Notes: generated from the sequence alone by a model not told the origin. DNA of 64,000 nt from Amycolatopsis echigonensis (GCF_014174495.1 NZ_JACJHR010000004.1:1-64000), one strand, 5' to 3'. Shown: positions 25,633 to 34,045, counted from the first letter of the stretch. Numbers and translations are program-made.

Positions 25633-26865
25633 GTGCACGGAACAGCTGCAGTCGAGGCGGCCATAGCCGATTTCGCCGCTGGGCGACCGGTGATCGTAGT
25701 CGACGATGAAGACCGCGAGAACGAAGGCGATCTGATCTTCGCCGCCCAGTTCGCCACCGTCGAGCTGGTCGCATTCACCGTCCGCCACACGTCCGGATAC
25801 ATTTGCGTGTCGCTGACGAGCGAGGATGCGGACCGGCTCGACCTGCCGCCGATGGTCAACACCAACCAGAATCGGCGGGGAACCGCCTACGCGGTCACGG
25901 TCGACGCTAAGCACGGGATCTCGACGGGGATCTCGGCACGCGACCGGGCGAGAACCATTCGCTGCCTGGCTGATCCGGCGTCCACCAGCGGCGACTTCAG
26001 CCGTCCCGGTCACGTCGTCCCGTTGCGCGCCAGGCCCGGCGGGGTGTTGCGCCGGAAGGGGCACACCGAGGCGGCCGTCGACCTGGCGGTGCTCGCGGGC
26101 CTCGCCCCGGTGGCTGCGTTGTGCGAGCTCACCAGTGAGGACAACCCGGTCGAGATGGCCCGCGGCCCGGAGCTGCAGCGCTTCGCGGAACAGCACGACC
26201 TGAGAATGATCTCGATTGCCGATCTGATCGCCTATCGGTGGCGGGTCGAGAAACTGGTCGAACGTGTTGCCTCGGCCCGTCTCCCCTTGCCGTCGGGGCA
26301 GTTCACCGCGATCGGCTATTCGTCCCTCCACGACGAGCGTGCGCATATCGCATTCGTCTGCGGCGACTTGTCCGACGGCGAGGACGTGCTCGTGCGCGTG
26401 CATTCCGAGTGCCTCACCGGTGACGTCTTTCGTTCGCTGCGCTGCGACTGCAGTCCCCAGCTGGATGCCGCCCTCTCGGCCGTCGCGCGGGAGGGCCGAG
26501 GTGTCGTGCTGTACATGCGGGGCCATGAAGGACGGGGGATGGGGCTGCTGCACGAACTGCAGGCCTACCAGCTGGAGGAGCTGGGCGCGGACACCGTCGA
26601 CGCCAATCTGGGGCTCGGCCCGCCCGCGGACTCCGCCGACCACGGCACCGAGGCGCAGATTCTCAGCGACCTCGGAATCCGTTCTGTGCGCCTGCTGACG
26701 AACGATCCCGCCAAACGCGTCGGGCTCGAAGCTTACGGCCTGCAGGTGCTCGGTCAGGTGCCGGTGCCGGCGACCCCCCAGAACATCCGTTACCTGGAGA
26801 TCAAGCGGGATCGGGCGGGGCACGAACCGAAGCTGATCCTCGACGACGGCCGAGTCGCCCAGTGA
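25633..26865 (+). CDS. ribBA: Bifunctional DHBP synthase / GTP cyclohydrolase II (RibBA)
   Basis: A 410-residue fusion catalysing the two entry reactions of riboflavin synthesis. The N-terminal RibB domain (about 1-200) has [16 protein letters not shown] and [12 protein letters not shown]. The C-terminal RibA domain (about 205-400) has zinc cysteines in [17 protein letters not shown], plus [20 protein letters not shown] and [17 protein letters not shown]. In RibA the usual PPDLRDYG segment reads PPADSADHG, a small deviation. GTG 25633 follows GAAGAAGGA; the longer ATG frame at 25588 lacks a good site. I see no FMN riboswitch upstream and no ribD, ribE or ribH nearby, so this is an accessory copy. 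It probably boosts flavin supply for the LLM monooxygenase and flavin reductase. Confidence 0.9.
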   Translation: MHGTAAVEAAIADFAAGRPVIVVDDEDRENEGDLIFAAQFATVELVAFTVRHTSGYICVSLTSEDADRLDLPPMVNTNQNRRGTAYAVTVDAKHGISTGISARDRARTIRCLADPASTSGDFSRPGHVVPLRARPGGVLRRKGHTEAAVDLAVLAGLAPVAALCELTSEDNPVEMARGPELQRFAEQHDLRMISIADLIAYRWRVEKLVERVASARLPLPSGQFTAIGYSSLHDERAHIAFVCGDLSDGEDVLVRVHSECLTGDVFRSLRCDCSPQLDAALSAVAREGRGVVLYMRGHEGRGMGLLHELQAYQLEELGADTVDANLGLGPPADSADHGTEAQILSDLGIRSVRLLTNDPAKRVGLEAYGLQVLGQVPVPATPQNIRYLEIKRDRAGHEPKLILDDGRVAQ

Positions 26866-27062
26866 CCTGAAGGAGCCGATATGGGCGAGCACGTCCTGTG
26901 CGCGGTCAGGGGTGTTGTCGTCATCGGCGCGCAGCGCGGGTGAGCGCTGGGTTCCGCACCGCCAATGTGGACCCGGGCCCCACGTCGCCGGTGCAGCCGC
27001 CTGATGCGGCACCCGCACTCAGCTGGTGGGCGACTTCGTCGTTTGCCGTGACTGAGGCGAGC
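26866..27062. other. Short gap with a 20-codon truncated ORF
   Basis: After ribBA, ATG 26881 with a perfect GAAGGAGC site opens a 20-residue frame (MGEHVLCAVRGVVVIGAQRG) that stops at 26943. It looks like the 5' stub of a gene cut off by the insertion-sequence debris that follows. Confidence 0.3.
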
Positions 27063-27360
27063 TTAGTGCTGGCATCGGCGTTGCCAGTACGACCATGAGC
27101 AGACGTACTCGGGATCGGGAACCTGCCGGTGCACCTGGTTGATCAAGAGTCGGCGGATCGCGTGCTGGATAGCAGATCACCGCATCGCGGACACCGATTC
27201 CCTTTTGCGGCGATGGTTCTGGTCGTGGGCAGCCAGGCGCGCGCGAGCATGGGCAGGGTGGTGTGCGCGGACCACGCCCGCCAGGACCGGACCTGGCAGC
27301 GATCCAGCCCGGCCGCGTTCTTGGCCTGCTGGAAGCACTCCGTGAAATGCCAGTAGTGAA
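27063..27360 (-). mobile_element. IS701-type transposase remnant (C-terminal part)
   Basis: On the minus strand the frame reads HYWHFTECFQQAKNAAGLD followed by CQVRSWRAWSAHTTLPMLAR, the C-terminal region around the catalytic Glu of IS701-family DDE transposases. After a frameshift it continues with an IRRLLINQVHR-like stretch and the end segment CSWSYWQRRCQH. One frameshift and one stop are visible, and no N-terminal half or terminal inverted repeats are seen, so this is a dead fragment. Confidence 0.7.
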
Positions 27361-27474
27361 CCGGAATAGCTCAGGGCCGCAGCACACTCACCGCATTCTC
27401 TGGAGCGAACCGGCGGCGACCACGCGTCGCAACAGGTACTTCTGGATCTTCCCGGTGGACGCTTGGGCAGCTCG

Positions 27475-27915
27475 CCGACCGGAGGGCCGTGGGCACCTTG
27501 AACCGATGTTGCTGCAGCTGCCCGGAGCCGGTCCCGTCCTGGCCGCCCGCATGATTAGTCGTTTCGGATCACTCGACCGGTTCCCCACCCCGATCCCTTT
27601 GCGTCCTGCTGCGGCATCGCGCCCATTGAGTTCTCCTCTGGCGACGTCACACGCCGCTGGCTATCCCGCACCGGGGGCCGGAGCTCAACCACGCACCGCA
27701 TCTCATCGCACTCAGCCACGCCCCGGCGTGAACTCAATGCCAGTGCAAGCGCGCAGACGGCAACGGTCGCCGCGAAGCCATGTGCTGCCTCAAACGACGG
27801 CTTGCCACTGTCATCTGCCGCCGCCCGACAACCTGCCTACCCCTTCAACACACGCCGGGACTTGACAGAGAGGAGCTGGCTTCGAGCGCGCACCGCGGCG
27901 GGAAACCAGCCACCC
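27475..27915 (+). mobile_element. IS110-family transposase remnant (C-terminal part)
   Basis: On the plus strand MLLQLPGAGPVLAARMISRF matches the helix-hairpin-helix region of IS110/IS1111 transposases. After a frameshift CGIAPIEFSSGDVTRRWLSR follows, and after another frameshift REAMCCLKRRLATVICRR, the conserved C-terminal stretch. Only about the last 140 codons are recognisable and at least two frameshifts break them. It abuts the IS701 remnant and ends close to the flavin reductase gene. Confidence 0.68.
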
Positions 27916-27955
27916 AGCTTCGCGCAGGCGTCACCAACGCCATGGCCTCGTGCGG

Positions 27956-28906
27956 CTACATCTCTTCCAGCGTGGCCCCGTCGTAAAACTTCGCAGCCTT
28001 GTAGACCATCGGATCCGAGCTGGAAACTTCCAGGTAGGTGACTTGCGCAACGATCAGAACATGCGTTTTTGCGCGGAAGCGTTCTTTGATCTCTGCCTCG
28101 ATCGATGCGGCAGACCCGCGGATCAGAGGGGAATTGTCCGGCCCGGAGTGCCAATCGAGCCCGGCGAACTTGTCGTCCGATTTGGACGCGAATCTGTCGA
28201 TGACCGCACGCTGTGTGTTAGCGATGATGTTGATGCCAAGGTGCTTGGATTCGAAGAGCGACGGGTAGGTCGAGGATGTCTTCTGCACGCACAAGGCCAC
28301 CAGCGGCGGGTCCAGCGAGATGGGCATGTAAGCGCTGACAGCCAGTCCGCGGGGCCGATCTGCGGAGTCCATGGTCGTCACCACGGTCACACCGGTGACG
28401 AACTTCCGGTTGAACTCCTTGAGATCCTCGATGCTGGGCATCTCGTCCGCGTCGCCCGTGCCGGTGAACGCGGCGGACGCTTCGAGCGCCGATCCCAGGC
28501 CAGGTGCTCCGAGGTCGGACAGCATGTCGACCGACGGATCCCAGGTCACGCGCTCGCGAATGATCCGGCCGTCGCGGAGCGTTCCCTGTACTGCGCCTCG
28601 GGCGTGCAGCGCAGACCTTGTCGGAGGGACGTCGCCGAACGCGTTCATGAACGTACCGGTTGCCGACCAGAAAAGCGCGAAGTCGTCGCCGTCCACGACG
28701 ATGCTGTCCACCGTCGTCTGCAGGTCCGGGATGGACATCCGCATGTCGTGAACCTGGCGCTTGAGCTCGGCCAGCCCTGAGGTGCTCCCCAGCCCGGCGT
28801 TCTCCAACTCGTAGTCGGCGTGGACGATCTCGTCCAAGGCATCGGAGTCGCCTCGGTTCCAGGCTGCATCCCAGGCCGAACGCACCAGGTCTTTGAAGTC
28901 CGACAT
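27956..28906 (-). CDS. SnoaL-flavin reductase fusion protein
   Basis: A 316-residue two-domain protein. Residues 1-140 form a SnoaL/NTF2-like domain (LVRSAWDAAWNRGDSDALDE, HADYELENAG). Residues 155-316 form a flavin reductase domain of the HpaC/FMN-binding split-barrel type (EFNRKFVTGVTVVTT, RGLAVSAYMPISLDPPLVAL, VQKTSSTYPSL, LDWHSGPDNSPLIRGSAAS). The reductase would make FMNH2 for the LLM monooxygenase of the same regulon; the SnoaL part could bind the product or intermediate. The fusion is uncommon. It is transcribed away from the phosphotriesterase-like gene, and two LacI-type operators lie 150-250 bp upstream. Confidence 0.88.
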   Translation of the reverse strand: MSDFKDLVRSAWDAAWNRGDSDALDEIVHADYELENAGLGSTSGLAELKRQVHDMRMSIPDLQTTVDSIVVDGDDFALFWSATGTFMNAFGDVPPTRSALHARGAVQGTLRDGRIIRERVTWDPSVDMLSDLGAPGLGSALEASAAFTGTGDADEMPSIEDLKEFNRKFVTGVTVVTTMDSADRPRGLAVSAYMPISLDPPLVALCVQKTSSTYPSLFESKHLGINIIANTQRAVIDRFASKSDDKFAGLDWHSGPDNSPLIRGSAASIEAEIKERFRAKTHVLIVAQVTYLEVSSSDPMVYKAAKFYDGATLEEM

Positions 28907-29057
28907 CTCTTCTCATCCTCACTTCTGGCACCGAGAGGCACACGACTCCACGGTTGCGGCTCGGTCTGGTCGACTTTGCCGAGTCCCCCCGGGGTGTGCG
29001 AACTCGGCCGCGGGCCTCGCTGGGCGCATGGACTGCAGGTACGCTCTGGGGCAAAAG

Positions 29058-29071
29058 TATTATCGATTCTA
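29058..29071. promoter_or_regulatory. LacI-type operator copy 4
   Basis: TATTATCGATTCTA; read on the minus strand TAGAATCGATAATA. One half-site is perfect. It lies about 150 bp upstream of the SnoaL-flavin reductase gene. Confidence 0.5.
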
Positions 29072-29146
29072 CTTTCGGTGTCAACGACCTCTCCGATCTT
29101 GTCATTTCTGGCGATAGAAGTGCGATACGGCGCTTCAGGGCACCTG

Positions 29147-29160
29147 TGGAAGCGATTCGA
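29147..29160. promoter_or_regulatory. LacI-type operator copy 5
   Basis: TGGAAGCGATTCGA, a weaker copy of the motif with the same core (GAANCGNTTC). It lies 89 bp to the right of copy 4 in the same divergent region, a spacing that would allow looping between two bound dimers. Confidence 0.45.
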
Positions 29161-29696
29161 TACAGTTCTGGCTGCTCTTGACCGCGAGCAGTCGTGGCAG
29201 GGCCCGCATCCTTCTGCCGTCCCACGATCGCCGCGCGCCGGCTGTCCGCCGACGTGGGGCGGGGGCGTTGCTTTAGCGTGCGGGCTCCCGAACCGGCGCG
29301 GTCGCGCGTGAAGGGAACCCGGCGGGTCTGTGCCCCGTTGCCTGTTGCGGCGCGTTGCCAACTGCTCGAAGCCCTTGGCCTCGCGGTTTTGGAGCCAGCG
29401 TTGCGCGGAAAACAGCGCGCTCGCTGCCGGTCAACCGGCATGCCGGTTGACCGCTGGCCGACGGTGCGCTCGACGTCGGCCAAGGTGCCTCTGCGAAGGG
29501 ATTCGTCCAGCAAGCGGCGGGTGTAAGCCCATGCTGCAGGCACCGTGAGCAGCCTCGCGCTGATCCTCTCGCAGGTGTCGATCGCGCGCCCGACGAGGTG
29601 TTGGTGCCGATCTGTGCATCCGGAAACGACGCGCGCTCAAGTCGGGGGTGCCATGCGGCTGCCGCGCGGGTGGTTCTCGCTGAGCTATGCTCCGAC
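29161..29696. other. Divergent intergenic region, no gene recognised
   Basis: About 540 bp between operator copies 5 and 6. Open frames on the minus strand from about 29543 show no family I know. The only clear structure is a perfect 26-bp palindrome at 29428-29453. Confidence 0.45.
29428..29453. repeat. Perfect 26-bp palindrome
   Basis: Two 13-base arms, CGGTCAACCGGCA and TGCCGGTTGACCG, meet without a loop. A perfect palindrome with no spacer suits a dimeric protein binding site better than a transcription terminator. It lies about 315 bp upstream of the phosphotriesterase-like gene and does not resemble the LacI-type sites. Confidence 0.6.
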
Positions 29697-29710
29697 TAGA
29701 AACGATTCGA
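29697..29710. promoter_or_regulatory. LacI-type operator copy 6, upstream of phosphotriesterase-like operon
   Basis: TAGAAACGATTCGA, with the AACGNTT core typical of LacI-family operators. It lies 57 bp before the start at 29768, a position suited to repression of the hydrolase-cupin-nucleosidase operon. Confidence 0.6.
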
Positions 29711-29767
29711 GTGTCTGTGGGCGCCGCGGCGGCGCGGCACCGTGAATTCAATGAGGGAACCGCACCT

Positions 29768-30865
29768 ATGGACGAAGCCTCTGCCAGCCAGGTCCAGGTC
29801 AACGCCGTCCTGGGTCCCGTGCCGGCCGACAAGCTCGGAACGACGCTGACGCACGAGCACCTCATCTGTGACTGGACGAAGGCCCTGCGCAAACCGCAGT
29901 GCGCCGTTGACCGCGGTGTCTTCGCTCGCCGTGTGGATCCCTCGATCCGTTGGCTGCTCACAGAGGATCCGTCCTGCTGCTACGACAACGCACGCCTAGA
30001 AGACACCGCGGCCGCGGTCGATGAACTCCAGTGTTTCATCGACGCAGGAGGACGGACGGTCGTTGACTGCACCAACGGAGACATCGGTCGAAACCCTCGT
30101 GCGCTGCGCGAGATCTCGGTGCGAACCGGTCTCAATATCGTCATGGGTTCTGGTTGGTACGTGCACCGGTATCACGACAGGGGGACCGCCCTGGCCACTG
30201 CAGCGGAGCTCTGCGCGCAGATCCTCGCCGAGTTTGCGCACGGCGTCGGCGACACGGGGGCGAGGCCGGGTGTCATCGGAGAGATCGGCGTCTCGCCCGA
30301 GTTCACCGAAGCAGAAGAGGTCCGCCTCCGCGCGGCCGCTCGGGCTCAGTTGGCACTGGGCGTACCGCTTCTCATCCACCTGCCGGGATGGCAACGCCGT
30401 GCCTTCGAGGTGCTGGACATTGTCCTGACCGAGGAGGGCGTTGCGCCGGAGGCAGTGGTCCTCTGTCACATGGATCCATCCGGCGAGGACGTTGTCTACC
30501 AACGCGAAGTAGCTGATCGGGGTGTCTGGCTCGAGTTCGACATGATCGGCATGTCCAACTACTTTCCGGGCGAGGGACAGTCGCCTGCGCCGGAACAGAC
30601 GGCCGCGGCGATCGCGCGCCTCGTCGCGGCTGGGCACGCCTCCCGCCTCCTCCTCAGCCATGACCTGTCGCTCAAGAACATGTGGACGCGGAACGGGGGA
30701 AACGGCCTCGGCTACGTGCCTCGGCTGTTCCTCCCTCGGCTCCAGCGCCACGGCGTGCCGGGCGGGGTGACCGCCGATCTGCTGACGGCCAACCCCCGGC
30801 GCCTGTTCGTCGGTTCCGCGCTTGCCTCGGCCGCTGGCGACAGCGGCTCGGGAGCGCGGAGGTGA
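29768..30865 (+). CDS. Phosphotriesterase-family hydrolase (lactonase/amidase-like)
   Basis: A 365-residue (beta/alpha)8 metal hydrolase of the PTE family. The HxH pair is in TLTHEHLICDW; the bridging residue is in PGVIGEIGVSPEF, where Glu takes the place of the carboxylated Lys of true phosphotriesterases, as in the Php subgroup. Metal ligands follow in LLIHLPGWQRR and VLCHMDPSGED, and the final Asp in LLLSHDLSLKNMWTRNGG. Such enzymes mostly cleave lactones, carbamoyl or amide bonds, not phosphotriesters. ATG 29768 follows GAGGGA. First gene of an operator-controlled unit with a cupin and a nucleoside hydrolase; the substrate is unknown. Confidence 0.85.
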   Translation: MDEASASQVQVNAVLGPVPADKLGTTLTHEHLICDWTKALRKPQCAVDRGVFARRVDPSIRWLLTEDPSCCYDNARLEDTAAAVDELQCFIDAGGRTVVDCTNGDIGRNPRALREISVRTGLNIVMGSGWYVHRYHDRGTALATAAELCAQILAEFAHGVGDTGARPGVIGEIGVSPEFTEAEEVRLRAAARAQLALGVPLLIHLPGWQRRAFEVLDIVLTEEGVAPEAVVLCHMDPSGEDVVYQREVADRGVWLEFDMIGMSNYFPGEGQSPAPEQTAAAIARLVAAGHASRLLLSHDLSLKNMWTRNGGNGLGYVPRLFLPRLQRHGVPGGVTADLLTANPRRLFVGSALASAAGDSGSGARR

Positions 30866-31081
30866 ACGCAGGGGAGACCACGCACAGCAGAAGCGACTTG
30901 CCTTGCGCTCGCCTGAGCACTCCGCAATTGCCGGTACCTGTCGGAGGGACGCGCGGCCGCGGGGCCTGCCCAGAGGGGTCGTCCTTGACGGCACGGCTGG
31001 AAGCGTCGCAGGCAGTGTAGCGACGAAGAGCTCGCGCGACAGCTGCGACAACAGGATTCACGCATCGAAAGGACCAAGAAG

Positions 31082-31444
31082 GTGACGCAATACCTCGGGA
31101 ATGCATTCAACTACGACCTCGTTGCAGAGGGCTACGAGTCCCTGGAAGACAGGTGCACAACCATCCATACGGGGGCCTGTCACATCGGAATGGTCGATGG
31201 CGTCAACGTCGGGGTGTGGGAGGCGGAGCCGGGTCTCATCGGCGGGCTGACTGCCGACGAGATCTTCGTCGTTCTCGAGGGCCGCGCCGAAGTGACATTC
31301 GAGGACACGAAGGAGCGGCTCCAGATCGGCCCAGGCGACGTCGTCCGCCTCAATGCCGGCCAACGGAACACCTGGCGCACCTTCGAGCGATTGCGCAAGG
31401 TGTCCGTCTGGTCGGACTCCGGAGCCCAGCATCGTTCCTCGTGA
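31082..31444 (+). CDS. Cupin-domain protein
   Basis: A 120-residue single-cupin protein of the DUF861/cupin_3 type: GVWEAEPGLIGGLTADEIFV for motif 1, GRAEVTFEDTKERLQIGPGD across the barrel, and RLNAGQRNTWRTFERLRK for motif 2. The usual motif-1 histidines are largely absent, so metal binding is doubtful; this group includes ureidoglycolate-lyase-like and enamine-binding proteins. GTG 31082 is preceded by AAGGACCAAGAAG. It lies about 215 bp after the hydrolase gene, a gap in which I see no gene, and 112 bp before the nucleoside hydrolase. Confidence 0.75.
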   Translation: MTQYLGNAFNYDLVAEGYESLEDRCTTIHTGACHIGMVDGVNVGVWEAEPGLIGGLTADEIFVVLEGRAEVTFEDTKERLQIGPGDVVRLNAGQRNTWRTFERLRKVSVWSDSGAQHRSS

Positions 31445-31556
31445 CCGCCGGCGCGCGCCCGACTCGCGGTTGTCGATCCGAGTACGGCGGGACTTGTCCG
31501 CAGCCATCGCCCAGCGTGTCCCCGAATCCGCATCAACCCGATCTTGAGAGGCCCGT

Positions 31557-32522
31557 ATGTCACGCCGTCCCGTGATCCTCGATGTCGACACCGGCAACGA
31601 CGACGCTGTCGCAATCATCATGGCCGCGACTCATCCCGCCATCGAGCTTCTCGGTTGCACGACTGTTGCCGGCAACCTCTCGCTCGAAGAGACCACCGAC
31701 AACACTCTCCGGGTGCTGAACGCGATCGACAGGAGCGACATCGAGGTCCACACCGGGCTCTCGCGTCCCTTTGCTCCGAGGCCTTACACGTCGGGCGCGA
31801 ACGAGGTGGAGGACGTATTCCATGAGAGCACATTGCCTGTTGGCACGTCAGGGCTTCAACCATTCAGTCGGCACGGCGTCGAATGGCTCATCGAGACTCT
31901 GCGCCAGACAACAAGGCAGGTCACGCTGATCTCGGTCGCTCCGCTCACCAACATCGCCGCCGCGATCACCGTCGCGCCCGACATCCTCGATGCGATCGAC
32001 GAGGTCGTCCTCATGGGCGGAGCATCGACCTTCGGGAATAGAACCCTGGCCGCTGAGTTCAACATGTTCACCGACGCCGTCGCAGCGAACGTAGTGCTCA
32101 GAGCTGGCATCACGCGCCTTACGATGGCCGCGCTCGACGCGACGCACGAAGTGCTCGTCAGCCGGGACGACTTGCACCGCTATCGAGCGCTGGGAACGCG
32201 GGCCGGAGACGTCGCGGCCGCTGTGACCGAATACTACATCGATGGTTACGAGGCGTCTGTCAGTCCTGTCGGAGCCGGCTCGTCTGCGCCGCCGCATGAC
32301 GCGTTGTGCGTTGCGTATGCGATCGACCCGAAAGTCCTTGACATCACGGAGGCGTACGTGGAGGTCGACACGGTGAGCCCGCACAACTACGGGCGCACAA
32401 CCGTCGACTTCCACGGGTACCGAGGCGAGCCGGCGAATGCCCGTTTCGCGAAGCACGCGGATTCGGCTCGATTTCACCGGATTCTCGACGAGTGCCTTCG
32501 CGGAACATGTCGAGCAGTTTGA
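31557..32522 (+). CDS. Inosine-uridine-type nucleoside hydrolase
   Basis: A 321-residue ribonucleoside hydrolase. The Ca-binding aspartate cluster is intact at the N-terminus (ILDVDTGNDDAVAIIMAA), as are LISVAPLTNIAAAI, VVLMGGASTF, AEFNMFTDAVAANVVL and the C-terminal APPHDALCVAYAIDP with its Asp. It splits N-glycosidic bonds to release D-ribose and a base. Last gene of the presumed LacI regulon. Together with ribokinase, PRPP synthetase and the NAMPT-like transferase it completes a ribose recycling loop, which is the main argument that the regulon handles ribosylated intermediates. Confidence 0.9.
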   Translation: MSRRPVILDVDTGNDDAVAIIMAATHPAIELLGCTTVAGNLSLEETTDNTLRVLNAIDRSDIEVHTGLSRPFAPRPYTSGANEVEDVFHESTLPVGTSGLQPFSRHGVEWLIETLRQTTRQVTLISVAPLTNIAAAITVAPDILDAIDEVVLMGGASTFGNRTLAAEFNMFTDAVAANVVLRAGITRLTMAALDATHEVLVSRDDLHRYRALGTRAGDVAAAVTEYYIDGYEASVSPVGAGSSAPPHDALCVAYAIDPKVLDITEAYVEVDTVSPHNYGRTTVDFHGYRGEPANARFAKHADSARFHRILDECLRGTCRAV

Positions 32523-33556
32523 TGCTCGTCTTGCCAGCCGGTCTGTATGAGGGCCTCCGGTGAGGGCTGGTTGATCCAGTCGGCTTCGGGCAGCTTCGGT
32601 GCGCATCGGGGCAACGCGACTTCCTCGCGGAGGCAGCAAGTGGGCGGGGCTGGCCGAGGTCGGGGCTGACCTGGCCCCTGCGCCTCCCCGGTGCCCATGC
32701 TGCGAAATAGCAATGCTTGGCCGGGAGCTTGCGGTGCCTCGAGCCGCTGCCGGTGACCGTGTCTCGTCGGGAGTTGCCTGCGGGGGAGACCGCTGGTGGC
32801 ACCGAGGGGTGGGGATTGCCGATTCACAGCGGCGGCGAATCGGATTCCGGGCAACGGTGACGATGCTCTCGCTGAATTTCGAAAGGCAGCCGATGACGAG
32901 GGCCTCGTCGGCCTTTGACGCTCGTGGCAAGGTCGTCCGGCGCGCCTCGTCGTTTCCCGGGGGTAGCTCGATCGGCCGCGCCGCTGCGGCAGGACCCGGT
33001 GTCCTCTGCCTTGCTGCGGGACGGGCTCGCGATCTCACTCCGCCTGGGAGCGTGGCTGCCGGGAACCTGGGAGCCCGTACGGCAGTCAGCCCTGCTGGCC
33101 CTCGCATATTCTGCTGCGCGGTCGAGTGGTTCCCGGTCGGTATGCTGGGCCGGCCGATGCGGACGCCGCCCTGTGCGGCTGGTGCAATTCGAGACCGATC
33201 CGATGCGCGGCTCGTGCGCTGTCTCCGCGCTCGCCGGACGTTCCGGCCGCCTGGCCGAGGCATTACGAATCCGGGTTCCCGTCGATGGCTCCCCTCAACC
33301 CGATCGGCCCCGGCCGGCAATACTCTCGGCGCCGACTCAGCCAGGCAGACCGGCCGGCCCCCTCGTCCGGCCGGTCCGCGCTGTTGCGTCCCGGCGCAGG
33401 CGAGCGCCCGGGACCGCATCACGATTCGCCGGAGTGGCCAGAGAGGATCGGCTTCCCCGGCGATCTATTCTGTCTCCGTCCGATTCGCCGGGGGTCTGGG
33501 GCGGCAGGCGGCAAAAGCCTAGGCGGAAGCTCAGGCATGCTCAAGGGACCGTTCTG
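32523..33556. other. Long non-coding or decayed stretch
   Basis: About 1 kb with long open frames on both strands but no recognisable protein family, no convincing ribosome binding site and no repeats I can identify. It runs into a ROK pseudogene, so it may include decayed coding sequence. Confidence 0.45.
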
Positions 33557-33798
33557 GTGAGCGCGGCCAGACAGCAGGCTGATCCGTTGGCGGCCATCCG
33601 GGAGGCGATCTACCGCCGGTCGCTGCCGCTGGCCACCCGCGACCCGCGGATCGCCAGCTCCTCGCTGGGCCCGCGCCGGTGTCGTGGGCGCGGCCTTCAT
33701 GGGTCCTCGACGAGCTGTTCGCGCCCGACCGGCTGGCCCGCTGGCTTGACCTCGGCAGCCCGGCCGGGCACCCGCAGCTGGCCGAGGCGGTCGCTTGA
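33557..33798 (+). pseudogene. ROK-family regulator/kinase C-terminal remnant
   Basis: In one frame DPLAAIREAIYRRSLPLATR matches the C-terminal region of actinobacterial ROK regulators. After frameshifts AGVVGAA appears in a second frame and VLDELFAPDRLARWL in a third, ending in a stop at 33798. These are the last three conserved blocks of the family in the right order, broken by two frameshifts. The upstream HTH and kinase core are missing. A strong hairpin follows. Confidence 0.65.
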
Positions 33799-33803
33799 GA
33801 CAG

Positions 33804-33845
33804 CCCGCCTCCGGCGGGCCGCGGCGGCGACCCGCCGGAGGCGGG
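33804..33845. terminator. Strong GC hairpin after ROK remnant
   Basis: Perfect 15-bp inverted repeat CCCGCCTCCGGCGGG / CCCGCCGGAGGCGGG with a 12-base loop, six bases after the ROK stop. It looks like the original terminator of the now-broken ROK gene. There is no T-tract. Confidence 0.65.
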
Positions 33846-34045
33846 CGTTCCGGTCTCGGCGACCAGGGGTGCGATCCGCTGGCGGGCGCGGGATCCGGGG
33901 CCGCCGGACCGCGCGCGAGCGCGGTGAACGAAAGCCGGCCGTCGTCACTTCAGACCCGCGACGACCTTCCGGCCCGTCCGATGCCCCGCGCCGTCCGTTC
34001 GTCACCGACCCGCATGATCGCACCAGCGCGCTGGAGGGGGCGCGG

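Noticed and set aside
15030..32522. Riboflavin degradation cluster (RcaE-type riboflavin lyase with ribokinase and flavin reductase)
   Set aside because: LLM enzyme, reductase and ribokinase would fit, but a NAMPT, PRPP synthetase, nucleoside hydrolase and a riboflavin synthesis enzyme would not be expected in a riboflavin-degrading route.
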